From contig NZ_FNHV01000008.1 in NCBI RefSeq assembly GCF_900103585.1, positions 374,850-438,849 of the forward strand: 64,000 bases of DNA, written 5' to 3'. The DNA is from Streptomyces sp. cf386 (GTDB lineage Bacteria; Actinomycetota; Actinomycetes; Streptomycetales; Streptomycetaceae). The notes below the pieces were generated by a model, which saw nothing but the letters and a program-made list of their open reading frames with translations, searched no databases and had not been told where the DNA came from. The position numbers were made by a program, and so were the translations under genes. This document shows, one piece after another, positions 26,855-35,129 of this stretch. Positions within the stretch are counted from its first letter, which is position 1. Each line of letters starts with the position of its first letter.

Positions 26855-28402
26855 GTGAGCACCGAGAACGAGGGCGCCGCGGTACCCCCGGCCCCGTCCG
26901 CACCCCCCGTGCCGGTGGATGCTCCCGCTGCTCCGGCTTCCCAGGAGCACCCGGCCCCCGAGGGCGACACCGCCCGGACCGCCCCGCTGCCACCGGTGCC
27001 GAGCGGTGCCCCGGCGAGCGCCGACGGCACGCAGCCGTACGCCGCCGCCCCGGAGGCCGCCAACGGGTCGCAGCCGCCCGCCGCCCCGGTCACCTCGAAC
27101 GGCGCCCAGCCGCCCGTCGCCCAGGGCTCGGCTCCCGACGCCTCCTGGCCGCCCCCGCAGCCCGCCGCTCAGCCGTACGCGACACAGCAGTCGCACGCCG
27201 ACAGCGGCGCCGCGGCAGGTGGTGCCGGTGCGGGCGGTGCCGGCGCCGGCTGGGGTGCGACGTACCAGCAGCCCGCGCCGAAGCCCGGCCGCGGGCGCGG
27301 CGGTCTGCTCGCCGCGGTCCTCATCGCCGCGCTGGTCGCCGGCGGCCTGGGCGGCGGCCTCGGCTACACCCTGGCCAAGAACGACGACAACACCTCCTCG
27401 ACGACCGTCTCCGCCCCCGACAGCGGCGGCTCCGTCAAGCGCGACCCGGGCACCGTCGCGGGCGTGGCGGCCAAGGCGCTGCCGAGCACCGTCACCATCC
27501 AGGCCGAGAGCAGCGCGGGCGAGGGCGGAACCGGTACCGGCTTCGTCTTCGACACCGAGGGCCACATCCTCACCAACAACCATGTGGTGGCCGACGCGGT
27601 CGACGGCGGCAAGCTGACGGCGACGTTCCCGGACGGCAAGAAGTACGACGCGGAGGTCGTCGGCCACGCGCAGGGCTACGACGTGGCGGTCATCAAGCTC
27701 AAGAACGCCCCGTCGGACCTCAATCCGCTGACGCTGGGCGACTCCGACAAGGTGGCCGTCGGCGACTCCACGATCGCGATCGGCGCTCCCTTCGGCCTCT
27801 CCAACACGGTCACCACGGGCATCATCAGCGCCAAGAACCGCCCGGTGGCCTCCAGCGACGGCACCGGCAGCAACGCCTCGTACATGAGCGCCCTGCAGAC
27901 GGACGCCTCGATCAACCCCGGCAACTCCGGCGGCCCGCTGCTGGACGCGCAGGGCAACGTCATCGGCATCAACTCCGCGATCCAGTCCGCCGCCAACGGC
28001 CTGGGCGGGACCAGCCAGTCCGGCTCGATCGGCCTCGGCTTCGCCATCCCGATCAACCAGGCCAAGTACGTCGCCCAGCAGCTGATCAAGACCGGCAAGC
28101 CGGTCTACGCCAAGATCGGCGCCTCCGTCTCCCTGGAGGACACCGGCGACGGCGCCAAGATCACCGAACAGGGCGCCAGCGGCGCGGACGCGGTCGAGGC
28201 GGGCGGCCCCGCCGACAAGGCCGGCCTCAAGCCCGGCGACGTCATCACCAAGCTCGACGACACGGTGATCGACTCCGGTCCGACCCTGATCGGCGAGATC
28301 TGGACGCACGAGCCCGGCGACAAGGTCACGATCACCTACGAGCGGGACGGCAAGTCCCGTACGGTCGAAGTCACCTTGGGCTCCCGCACGGGCGACAGCT
28401 GA
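26855..28402 (+). CDS. HtrA/DegP-like membrane-anchored S1C serine protease with PDZ domain
   Basis: 515 residues. A long Pro/Ala/Gln-rich cytoplasmic N-terminus (~1-145) precedes one membrane helix 'GLLAAVLIAALVAGGLGGGL'. The extracellular trypsin-like domain has the full triad: His in 'ILTNNHVVADAV', Asp in 'GYDVAVIKLKNAPSDL', and Ser in 'INPGNSGGPLLD'. One PDZ domain closes the protein ('GPADKAGLKPGDVITKLDD'). It acts on misfolded envelope proteins. GTG 26855 follows CGAGGAGAGAAGCT. Confidence 0.94.
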   Translation: MSTENEGAAVPPAPSAPPVPVDAPAAPASQEHPAPEGDTARTAPLPPVPSGAPASADGTQPYAAAPEAANGSQPPAAPVTSNGAQPPVAQGSAPDASWPPPQPAAQPYATQQSHADSGAAAGGAGAGGAGAGWGATYQQPAPKPGRGRGGLLAAVLIAALVAGGLGGGLGYTLAKNDDNTSSTTVSAPDSGGSVKRDPGTVAGVAAKALPSTVTIQAESSAGEGGTGTGFVFDTEGHILTNNHVVADAVDGGKLTATFPDGKKYDAEVVGHAQGYDVAVIKLKNAPSDLNPLTLGDSDKVAVGDSTIAIGAPFGLSNTVTTGIISAKNRPVASSDGTGSNASYMSALQTDASINPGNSGGPLLDAQGNVIGINSAIQSAANGLGGTSQSGSIGLGFAIPINQAKYVAQQLIKTGKPVYAKIGASVSLEDTGDGAKITEQGASGADAVEAGGPADKAGLKPGDVITKLDDTVIDSGPTLIGEIWTHEPGDKVTITYERDGKSRTVEVTLGSRTGDS

Positions 28403-28717
28403 CGCGACGCCCACTGACGCGACGGCCACGCGCGCGTAGGTCCGGCTCCGACACGAGCCGACTACGCGCGCGTGCCTGTTCTCCGGGAAGCGACGTGCCC
28501 GTTCTCTGTAAGCGACGTGCCTGTTTTCTGGAAATGAGGGGAACCGGGACGCGACGAACCCGCGTCCACCCCACCGGATGGCACCCTTTCGCTGGGGTGT
28601 GGACTGCGCGATGCACGCCCGGAGTTGCCGATCGACCGGCGACAGCGTTCACGCGTTCGAATGGGCTATCGTGCCCTCTCGACCTCGACTCTTCGCGAAC
28701 GGGAAGCAGAGCCGCGA
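28403..28717. other. 315-bp gap with terminator and three tandem 22-bp repeats
   Basis: It holds a long terminator for the protease gene: CACGCGCGCGTAG (28427-28439) with CTACGCGCGCGTG (28462-28474), plus an inner CGGCTC/GAGCCG stem. It also holds three tandem near-identical units that begin GTGCC(T/C)GTT at 28472, 28495 and 28517 (units of 23, 22 and 22 bp). The kinase promoter is somewhere in the remainder; no convincing boxes were seen. Confidence 0.7.
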
Positions 28718-30319
28718 ATGGGAAGCAGACAAGGGGACGGTCTCGCGGTGTCCGATCTTGGACGGCTCGTCGCCGGCCGGTACCTGCTGGTGGACCGGGT
28801 GGGCAGCGGCGGCATGGGCACCGTCTGGCGTGCCGAGGACAAGATGCTCGGCCGCCATGTCGCCGTGAAGAAGCTGCACATCCCACCGCATCTGCAGGAC
28901 GACGAGGTCCGCACCCTCTACGAGCGCACCCGCCGCGAAGCCCGCAGCGCCGCCCGGATCACCCACCCCAACGTGATCGTCGTGCACGACGTGGTCGACG
29001 ACGAGGGCCTGCCGTGCATCGTCATGGAGTACGTCCCCTCGGTCACCCTGAGCGACGTACTGAAGCGGCGCGGCGCGCTGCCACCCGAGGAGGCCGCCCG
29101 GATCGGCCTCGCCATGGCCGCCGCACTGCGCGCCGCCCATGACGCCGGAGTACAGCACCGGGACGTCAAACCCGCCAACGTGCTGCTCGGCAACGACGGG
29201 CGGATCATCCTCACCGACTTCGGGATCGCCATGGAGTCGGGAACGTCCTCGCTGACCAAGCCCGGCGAGTTGATCGGCTCCATCGGCTACCTCGCGCCCG
29301 AACGGCTCCGGGGCGCGCGTCCCGAGACCGGTCCCGCCAGCGACCTGTGGGCCCTCGGGGCGACGCTGTACCAGCTGGTCGAGGGGCAGGACCCGTTCCG
29401 CCGCACCACCGCGATCGAGACCGCGTACGCCATCGCCGCGGACCCGTACGAGCCCCCGCGCAGCGCGGGGGAGCTGACCCCGGTGATCGACGGACTGCTC
29501 GTCAAGGACCCCGATCAGCGCATGGACGTGCACGAGGTCGAACGCCGCCTGGGCGAAGTGACCGGCACACGGACCGAGAGCCTCGATCCGCCCACGCGAC
29601 CGAACCGCGCCGACGAGCTCGCGCCCGCCGTGAGCAAGGGCGGAGCCAACCGCGGCCGTCGCCGTACGGTGGCGCTGTCGGCCCTGGCCGTGACGCTCGC
29701 CGCCTGTCTGGCGGCCGGCGCGGTGTGGTGGCTCAACGGCAGGGCCGACGGCCCGGGCAAGCAGACGTCGGGTTCCGAGGCGTCCACGCCGACCTCACCC
29801 ACAACGCCCACTACGGGCACCACGCCCACTACGGGCACCAGCCCAGGCTCCAGCTCCTCCGTGCCGCCGGTCCCCGCCGGATACCACCTCGAAAAGCCGG
29901 ACAGCGGCATCTCCGTGCCCGTGCCGGACGGCTGGACCCGCAAGGCGCTCCCCGGCGGCGAAGTCGGCTACATAGACCCGTCGGAACTGGTGGGTCTGAG
30001 GGTCAACGTCATCGAGTTCGCCGGCACCGATCCACTCCAGCACTGGCGTGAGACGGAAGAGGAACAGACCGCCCGCGACAATGCCGGCTACGAGCGGGTG
30101 AGGATGGCCGAGACGACCTTCCGCGGACGGCCCGCCGGGTACTGGGAGTTCACCTTCGAGGGCAGGCAACGGAAGTACCGCGCCGCGGAGCTGGCCTTCG
30201 CGAGCGCCGACGGCACCCAGTACGTGATCTACCTCTCCGCGCCGGACGCCCGATGGCACGAGTACCGCCCGGTCTTCGACACCGCCGTCAACGGCGTCCG
30301 CGTGGGCGACGGCACCTGA
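28718..30319 (+). CDS. transmembrane Ser/Thr protein kinase
   Basis: 533 residues. The kinase domain begins 'GRLVAGRYLLVDRVGSGGMG', with the ATP lysine in 'GRHVAVKKLHI', catalytic loop 'VQHRDVKPANVLLGNDG', 'LTDFGIAMESG' and APE-like 'GYLAPERLRG'. A membrane helix 'TVALSALAVTLAACLAAGAV' lies near residue 335. A Thr/Pro/Ser-rich spacer of 'TPTTGT' repeats leads to a ~130-residue extracellular domain that starts 'VPAGYHLEKPDSGISVPVPD'; there are no PASTA domains. Start is ATG 28718; GTG 28748 with AAGGGGACGG is an alternative. Confidence 0.92.
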   Translation: MGSRQGDGLAVSDLGRLVAGRYLLVDRVGSGGMGTVWRAEDKMLGRHVAVKKLHIPPHLQDDEVRTLYERTRREARSAARITHPNVIVVHDVVDDEGLPCIVMEYVPSVTLSDVLKRRGALPPEEAARIGLAMAAALRAAHDAGVQHRDVKPANVLLGNDGRIILTDFGIAMESGTSSLTKPGELIGSIGYLAPERLRGARPETGPASDLWALGATLYQLVEGQDPFRRTTAIETAYAIAADPYEPPRSAGELTPVIDGLLVKDPDQRMDVHEVERRLGEVTGTRTESLDPPTRPNRADELAPAVSKGGANRGRRRTVALSALAVTLAACLAAGAVWWLNGRADGPGKQTSGSEASTPTSPTTPTTGTTPTTGTSPGSSSSVPPVPAGYHLEKPDSGISVPVPDGWTRKALPGGEVGYIDPSELVGLRVNVIEFAGTDPLQHWRETEEEQTARDNAGYERVRMAETTFRGRPAGYWEFTFEGRQRKYRAAELAFASADGTQYVIYLSAPDARWHEYRPVFDTAVNGVRVGDGT

Positions 30320-30419
30320 CAGCCACCGGGGTCGACGGACCCCATCTGGACCATGAACCCCGCCCACCGCGCGAGGCCGGTACGCTGTACCCGCTCCGCC
30401 CCTGGTGGGCCGGGGCCGA

Positions 30420-30504
30420 GGTGGGTTGCCCGAGCGGCCTAAGGGAACGGTCTTGAAAACCGTCGTGGCGCGAGTCACCGTGGGTTCAAATCCCACACCC
30501 ACCG
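30420..30504 (+). tRNA. tRNA-Ser(TGA)
   Basis: An 85-nt class II tRNA. Acceptor GGTGGGT (30420-30426) pairs with ACCCACC (30497-30503), discriminator G. D-arm GCCCGAGCGGCCTAAGGG, anticodon stem ACGGT/ACCGT with loop CTTGAAA and anticodon TGA at 30454-30456, long variable arm, T-loop TTCAAAT. It is followed by a hairpin-plus-T-run terminator at about 30534-30563. Confidence 0.95.
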
Positions 30505-30533
30505 CTTGTCAGGTGACATAAGGCAAGGTGAGA

Positions 30534-30563
30534 AGGGGTGTCCGGATGTCCGGGCACCCTTTT
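30534..30563 (+). terminator. terminator after tRNA-Ser(TGA)
   Basis: AAGGGGTGTCCGG pairs with CCGGGCACCCTTTT across ATGT, with one T-G wobble, and ends in a T-run. It directly precedes the 16-bp repeat array. Confidence 0.7.
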
Positions 30564-30626
30564 CTCGTGGTCGGACTTTCCCGTGGTCAGACCTTCTCGT
30601 GGTCGGACTTTCTCGCGGTCGGACCC
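30563..30626. repeat. four tandem 16-bp repeats
   Basis: Four head-to-tail 16-bp units: TCTCGTGGTCGGACTT (30563), TCCCGTGGTCAGACCT (30579), an exact copy of the first (30595), and TCTCGCGGTCGGACCC (30611). They end 7 bp before the stop codon of the amphi-Trp gene, between it and the tRNA terminator. Confidence 0.9.
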
Positions 30627-30632
30627 CGCTGC

Positions 30633-31004
30633 TCACGACTTCTTCGCGCCGGCCCGCTTCGAGGTCCTGCCTCCGCCGGTGCCGCTTCGCCCGGGACCGG
30701 CGGCCGCGCTCTTCCGCCCGCCCACGGCCGCCTTCTTCGCGCCTGTCGTAGCCTGCGATGACGCTGTCCGGCCGGCGGATGAGGTCGGCCACTTGAACTC
30801 GATCTCCAGCTCGATCTCTCCGTCACTGACCTCGACCTCGATCTCGCCGCGGAGGTCGGAGGGAATCCGCAGGCTCAGCTTCCAGGGGTCGAGTTCTACT
30901 TCGGCTTCCCCGCCCTTCCTCAGTGCGGCCGCGAGCGCCTCGAGCTGATCCGCTGCCTCAAGGCGTGACAGGGAGCGCTTCTGCTCAAGCTTGAGGTCCT
31001 TCAT
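30633..31004 (-). CDS. amphi-Trp domain-containing protein
   Basis: 123 residues. The N-terminal amphi-Trp domain ('MKDLKLEQKRSLSRLEAADQ' through 'EIELEIEFKWP', about 1-73) is a small strand-rich unit with a conserved Trp near each end. The C-terminal 50 residues are a basic Ala/Gly/Ser/Lys-rich tail ('AAVGGRKSAAAG', 'SKRAGAKKS') like those of DNA-binding tails. CGGAGAGTGCC precedes ATG 31004. The domain's function is unknown; the tail hints at nucleic acid binding (inference). Confidence 0.85.
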   Translation of the reverse strand: MKDLKLEQKRSLSRLEAADQLEALAAALRKGGEAEVELDPWKLSLRIPSDLRGEIEVEVSDGEIELEIEFKWPTSSAGRTASSQATTGAKKAAVGGRKSAAAGPGRSGTGGGRTSKRAGAKKS

Positions 31005-31117
31005 GGCACTCTCCGATCCGGCGCAACGGACGATGCAAACGGAAGATAACGCCCATTTTGACGCCTCCTGTCGGCTGGGACATCTCGCAGAGAGCCGCAG
31101 CGCGCCCCGGTGCCTGA

Positions 31118-31648
31118 TCAGGCTTCCGTTCGCTGGGCCCGCAGCAGCCGCAACTGCCCGATTTCCGCGGCGTTCTTCATCAGCTCGGCGTTCACCCAGC
31201 CGATCATGTGGGCGACGGTGTACTGGGGGTCGTTCGGCCAGGGGAACGGTGCCGTGGCGTCCAGGTCCTTGTCGTCCAGGTACTCCAGTGCCGCCAGCCA
31301 GTCTGTGCGCAGGTCGCGCAGCCAGGCGACGGTCGCGGTCCCGTCGCCGGGCCAGGTGACGTCGGTCCGCTCCCGGGGCGGACGGCCCCGCAGATGGTCG
31401 GTGGCCACGCTCCACCACCAGCCGATGTGCCAGCTCACCCAGGCGATCGTCGGCACGGGGACGGGGTCCGGCTCGGTCTCCGCCCAGTCCGGAACCCAGG
31501 TGCCATCGGCGGCCTGGTGCACCGTCCAGCAGTGCGGCCCCGGCTCCCACAGGAAGTCCTCGGGCCGGAGCCGGTCGAGGTGGTACTCGAACAACGCCCA
31601 GGTGAGATCGGACTGCCAGCGCATCAGGTCACGTCGGGAAACACTCAT
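31118..31648 (-). CDS. DinB-superfamily protein
   Basis: 176 residues, a four-helix bundle of the DinB/YfiT type. Candidate metal His residues lie in 'HCWTVHQAADG', 'WVSWHIGWWWSVATDHL' and 'YTVAHMIGWVNAELMK'. Actinobacterial members are often mycothiol-dependent transferases, but the substrate here is unknown. It is Trp-rich (about 14 Trp). It stands alone between the amphi-Trp gene and a hypothetical gene, both on the same strand. Confidence 0.82.
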   Translation of the reverse strand: MSVSRRDLMRWQSDLTWALFEYHLDRLRPEDFLWEPGPHCWTVHQAADGTWVPDWAETEPDPVPVPTIAWVSWHIGWWWSVATDHLRGRPPRERTDVTWPGDGTATVAWLRDLRTDWLAALEYLDDKDLDATAPFPWPNDPQYTVAHMIGWVNAELMKNAAEIGQLRLLRAQRTEA

Positions 31649-31730
31649 CGGCCGACCCTGGCACAGGGACTCCCCTCCGGGACAAGCCGATTTTCCGCGC
31701 TACGGCGTCGGCCCTGGCGCCCCCGCCCCG

Positions 31731-32162
31731 CTACACCTCGCAGTCCCGCGCCAGCTCCTCCCACGGAACCTCCCGCAACGCCTCCTCCGCGTCACAGCCG
31801 GACGGCACGTAGGGGGTGGGCTGGAACCAGATGATCGTGAGGGCGGAGCGATAGAGGACCGGGTCGTGGTCGCGGTCCAGAGCCGTGGAGTGAAAGGCGC
31901 CGACGCAGGCCACCGGCGGCAGCACCTCGACCGGACCGAAGCCGCCCGCGTACTGGTCGGGATACTCACGCGGCGGCGGCACGAGGTGCACCGGCGTGGC
32001 AGGACGCGCCTGCTCGGCCGCGCGGACGAGGCCCTTGATCTTGACGTCGTTGACCGGCCTGCACGGGTAGCCCTCCAGCATTCCGCCGTACGTCGAGGAG
32101 AACCGCAGCTCGGAGAGGTCGAGCGAGCGGCCGGACGTGAGGACGACGCGGGTCAGCGACAT
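31731..32162 (-). CDS. conserved hypothetical protein, 143 aa
   Basis: Begins 'MSLTRVVLTSGRSLDLSELR' and contains 'YGGMLEGYPCRPVNDVKI', 'PPREYPDQYAGGFGPVEVLP' and 'ALTIIWFQPTPYVPSG'. It is soluble, without signal or membrane segment. No domain recognised. ATG 32162 is chosen over the frame open to 32189. It is flanked by DinB-like and Prim-Pol genes on the same strand, about 80 bp apart on each side. Confidence 0.7.
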   Translation of the reverse strand: MSLTRVVLTSGRSLDLSELRFSSTYGGMLEGYPCRPVNDVKIKGLVRAAEQARPATPVHLVPPPREYPDQYAGGFGPVEVLPPVACVGAFHSTALDRDHDPVLYRSALTIIWFQPTPYVPSGCDAEEALREVPWEELARDCEV

Positions 32163-32243
32163 GGTCGGCACTCTAGGGCGGTGGTGCATCGGGCTCCCGT
32201 GAATTTCAAGGCCTGTTCAGCGCCGGTCAGGCGCCGGCGCCCG

Positions 32244-33110
32244 TCAGGGTCGGTGCCCCGTCATGCGTGCCGCCGACGCGATCGTCGCGCGGGCCTCCCG
32301 TTCGGTCAGGCCGGTGTTGAGGGCCGCCTCGACGAGGGGGTCGACCAGGGCGGGGCCGATGCCGTCCTCGTAGGCGCGGCAGGCCGCCCAGAACAGGCGG
32401 GTGTTGCGCTGGCCCTCGTGCGCGCCGAGCACGAACTGGACGAGCCCTTGGCCGTGGCCACCGGCCGACGGGGGCGCGGAGTGGTGCGTGCGGGGCGGCG
32501 GGAGCAGAAGGCGCAGCAGGGCGCGCGGGCAGCGCGCGGGGGCGATGTGGGAGGTGCCGGGTGCGGTGCTGTAGACGCCGTGGCCGGTACGGGAGCCGGG
32601 GCCCACGAGGTAGCCACCGGCGCCCCGGATGTCGATGCCGGGTGCGAGGCGGCTCGCCGAGTTGGGGACGACGATGTCGGCCGGGCCGGTCAGCCAGAGG
32701 TGGCGTCCGCCGCTGGGGGTCAGGACGACCACGGTGGGCGGAATCGTGAACAGGTGGCGCAGCGCCAGTTCGCGCAGGGCGGCCGAGGAGTCCGTACCGG
32801 ATTTGGTGTCGAGGTCGATGCCGATCAGGTGGTGCGGCGGAAGACCGCAGGCGATGCCGTAGCCCGTCGCCCAGGGGGCGGCCGCGAAGAGTTCGCGGAT
32901 ACGGGTGGGGTCGGTGGACGCGTCGTAGACCCCGTGCCCGAAGCGGCCGCACTCGCCGTGGCATCGGGCGGGGTCGGGGTCGTCACGGTGCGGGGAGCGC
33001 AGGGCCGGGAGCTTCGTCCGGGACAGGGGGATGACGGCCAGTCCGCGTTCGGCGGCTGACAGGGCGTGTGCGAGGGCCAGCGTCGTGGCCTGCCGGTCGG
33101 TGGTGGCCAT
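32244..33110 (-). CDS. bifunctional DNA primase/polymerase (AEP/Prim-Pol) protein
   Basis: 288 residues. The archaeo-eukaryotic primase fold is intact: 'ALSAAERGLAVIPLSRTKLP', a zinc-like 'CHGECGRFGHGVYDAST', catalytic 'IGIDLDTKSG' (two Asp), 'TPSGGRHLWLTGP' and 'GIDIRGAGGYLVGPGS'. The C-terminal ~80 residues form a helical segment ('RNTRLFWAACRAYEDG' to 'IASAARMTG') seen in plasmid and phage homologues. It is probably a relic of, or recruit from, an integrative element, though no integrase or att site is near it. Confidence 0.88.
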   Translation of the reverse strand: MATTDRQATTLALAHALSAAERGLAVIPLSRTKLPALRSPHRDDPDPARCHGECGRFGHGVYDASTDPTRIRELFAAAPWATGYGIACGLPPHHLIGIDLDTKSGTDSSAALRELALRHLFTIPPTVVVLTPSGGRHLWLTGPADIVVPNSASRLAPGIDIRGAGGYLVGPGSRTGHGVYSTAPGTSHIAPARCPRALLRLLLPPPRTHHSAPPSAGGHGQGLVQFVLGAHEGQRNTRLFWAACRAYEDGIGPALVDPLVEAALNTGLTEREARATIASAARMTGHRP

Positions 33111-33488
33111 GCCTCCATGTTCGTACGAATGTTCGAAAAAAGAAAGAGGGATTAGGGGTGACCTGCCGGACGACTCGCCGGTCGGCGGAGATTGGCGGGA
33201 TGTGCGCAGGAACGCTTCACCTCTTGCGGTGTTTGGGGTGGAGCTGTCCCCACTGCCCTGATCTGCGAGGCAGAAGTGGCGAAAGGGGTTTATCGACTTG
33301 TCATCACGCTTGAGGGCGAATCGGGGCTTCCGGGGTGGTTCGCCGGGGATTCGGTGGGCAACTCTGATCTCGCGACGTCGTGCAGGGCTCCGAGGCGGTC
33401 GGCCAACTGCCTTGGAACGAGCAGTACTTCATGCACCACCAATGCGTCCGGCGGGGAGCCTGGGCGCACCTGTTCTGGAGGAACAAAC
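33111..33488. other. 378-bp gene-free leader region
   Basis: Between the divergent Prim-Pol and secreted-protein genes. I see no convincing frame, tRNA or terminator. A GGAAC at 33415-33419 could be an ECF-type -35, but no matching -10 was recognised. The small secreted protein gene may have a long 5' leader. Confidence 0.4.
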
Positions 33489-33815
33489 ATGGCAAGCATC
33501 CGTACCGCCCGCGTCATCGCAGCCGTTTCCGCCCTCCCGCTCGCCGCCGCCCTGTTCACCGGCGTCGCGGCGGCGGACAACGGTGCCATCGCGGACAACG
33601 GATCCAGTGCGGCCGTCACGAACGCCGTCCAGGGCCTCCTCGGCAGCGGGGTCGGCGGCGACAACTACGGCACCTCGTCCACCACCCAGCAGCAGGCGAC
33701 CGGCGCCGGCGCCTCGAACCAGAGCAACACCGCCCAGGTCAACGGCTCCGCGTTCACGGCCATCAACCAGGGCAACGACAACGCGGCCGTCAACTTCACG
33801 CCGCTCTGGTGGTGA
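33489..33815 (+). CDS. small secreted Asn/Gln-rich protein (rodlin/curlin-like repeats)
   Basis: 108 residues. A signal peptide 'ASIRTARVIAAVSALPLAAA' ends near 'GVAAADNG'. The mature part has no Cys and is rich in Asn, Gln, Gly, Ser and Thr: 'GASNQSNTAQVNGSAFTAIN' and 'QGNDNAAVNFTPLWW'. The spacing of N/Q residues recalls curlin and rodlin amyloid repeats. GGAGGAAC gives a strong start at ATG 33489, and a strong terminator follows at 33893. Probably a surface or spore-coat protein, but not identified as RdlA/RdlB or a chaplin. Confidence 0.7.
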   Translation: MASIRTARVIAAVSALPLAAALFTGVAAADNGAIADNGSSAAVTNAVQGLLGSGVGGDNYGTSSTTQQQATGAGASNQSNTAQVNGSAFTAINQGNDNAAVNFTPLWW

Positions 33816-33892
33816 GCTGAGGGGGTCGGTGCCCCTGTGCTCAGGCATCGGCCCCCTCGGATTGTGTGGGGTGTGCTCTGTGGGGTGTAACG

Positions 33893-33934
33893 CGTCTGCG
33901 CGGCGGTACTTCGGTGCCGCCGCGCAGACGTTTT
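33893..33934 (+). terminator. strong terminator after the small secreted protein
   Basis: A perfect 14-bp stem CGTCTGCGCGGCGG (33893-33906) with CCGCCGCGCAGACG (33917-33930), loop TACTTCGGTG, followed by TTTT. It insulates the next operon promoter at 33944. Confidence 0.92.
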
Positions 33935-33943
33935 CGCGTGGTC

Positions 33944-33976
33944 TTGACAGTGCCTCGTATCTGACGGACAGTCAGA
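33944..33976 (+). promoter_or_regulatory. promoter and palindromic operator of the ChsH2-ChsH1-Ltp2-like operon
   Basis: TTGACA at 33944-33949 is a consensus -35. The palindrome TCTGAC-GGACA-GTCAGA at 33960-33976 covers the place where the -10 should lie. TetR-family repressors of acyl-CoA and steroid genes bind inverted repeats of this kind, so repression relieved by an acyl-CoA is a reasonable inference. The gap from here to the chosen GTG (34101) is a leader of about 120 nt. Confidence 0.55.
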
Positions 33977-34100
33977 AATCTTCGTGGGGCCTCGGCCTCG
34001 TGGAAGTTCCCGGAATCTGGTGGGAACCGGATCGGCGGTCGCGGTGTACCAGAAGTGTCAGTGCGATGCGCCGTGGGGCGATGAGGACGAGGGGGCGACG

Positions 34101-35129
34101 GTGGGCTACGAGCCGGTGGTGAGCCAAGAGGCGGAAGCGGGCGACGAGTTCGAGACGCGGTTGAAGGTCTACGAGGGTCAGCGCGCCGCTGTGGCCCGCA
34201 TGGGCAAGGACCCCGTCAACGCACCCATGATCAGGCACTGGTGCGAGGCGATGGGCGACACCAACCCGGCGTATTCGGGACCGGACGCCATCGCACCACC
34301 CACCATGCTCCAGGCATGGACCATGAGCGGCCTCTCCGGCCATACGAGAGGTACGCACGCATACGACGAACTGCTCGGCCTGCTCGACGAGGCGGGCTAC
34401 TCCGCGGTGGTCGCCACCGACTGCGAGCAGGAGTATCTACGGCCCCTGCGGCCCGGGGACGAAATCACCTACGACTCGGTGATCGAGTCGGTGTCGGAGA
34501 GGAAGACGACGAAGCTCGGCACGGGGTACTTCGTCACGACCCGCATGGACGTCCGCGTCGGCACCGATCTCGCGGGCACCCACCGCTTCCGCATCCTCAA
34601 GTACGCGCCCAGACGTCAGCCGGGCCCAGGCCGGAGTGACAAACCTCCACGCCCCCGCCCCGTCGTCAACCGTGACAACGTCGGCTTCTGGGAGGGCGTC
34701 CGCAGCCGCACCCTGCTCATCCAGCGCTGCACCGGCTGCGGCACCCTGCGCCACCCCTGGCTGCCCGGCTGCAACGCCTGCGGCGGGCTGGACTGGGACA
34801 CGGTCGAGGCGGGCGGCGAGGGGACGGTCTATTCGTACGTCGTGATGCACCACCCGCCGTTCCCGGCCTTCGACCCGCCCTACGCGGTCGGTCTGATCGA
34901 ACTGGCCGAGGGCGTGCGGATGATCGGCAACGTGGTGGGCGTGCCGTACGACAAGGTGCGGATCGGGCTGCCGGTGAGGCTCGAATTCCAGGACTGCGGC
35001 GAGGAGTTGGTGCTGCCGGTCTGGCTAGCTCAGGAGGACCGGGAAATTCAGGAGACGCAGAAGTACCGGGACATTGAGGAGACGCCGGAAAACCAGCAGG
35101 TTCAGGAGATCCAGAGGGCTGGAGCATGA
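34101..35129 (+). CDS. ChsH2-like fusion: MaoC-type hydratase half plus DUF35 OB-fold
   Basis: 342 residues. The N-terminal MaoC-like hot-dog domain (~10-170) contains 'MIRHWCEAMGDTNPAYSG'. The C-terminal DUF35 half has a zinc ribbon 'RCTGCGTLRHPWLPGCNACG' and an OB-fold ('GTVYSYVVMHHPPFPAFDPP'). ChsH2 of M. tuberculosis has this fusion and pairs with ChsH1 for hydration, while its DUF35 part binds the aldolase Ltp2. The ~30-residue Glu/Gln-rich tail ('REIQETQKYRDIEETPENQQ') is extra. GTG 34101 has AGGGGG at good spacing. It ends in an ATGA overlap with the next gene. Confidence 0.85.
   Translation: MGYEPVVSQEAEAGDEFETRLKVYEGQRAAVARMGKDPVNAPMIRHWCEAMGDTNPAYSGPDAIAPPTMLQAWTMSGLSGHTRGTHAYDELLGLLDEAGYSAVVATDCEQEYLRPLRPGDEITYDSVIESVSERKTTKLGTGYFVTTRMDVRVGTDLAGTHRFRILKYAPRRQPGPGRSDKPPRPRPVVNRDNVGFWEGVRSRTLLIQRCTGCGTLRHPWLPGCNACGGLDWDTVEAGGEGTVYSYVVMHHPPFPAFDPPYAVGLIELAEGVRMIGNVVGVPYDKVRIGLPVRLEFQDCGEELVLPVWLAQEDREIQETQKYRDIEETPENQQVQEIQRAGA

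Noticed and set aside
26573..28429. 618-codon minus-strand frame opposite the HtrA-like protease
   Set aside because: Asp/Val/Gly-rich shadow typical of the complement of a high-GC gene; the protease has its complete catalytic triad.
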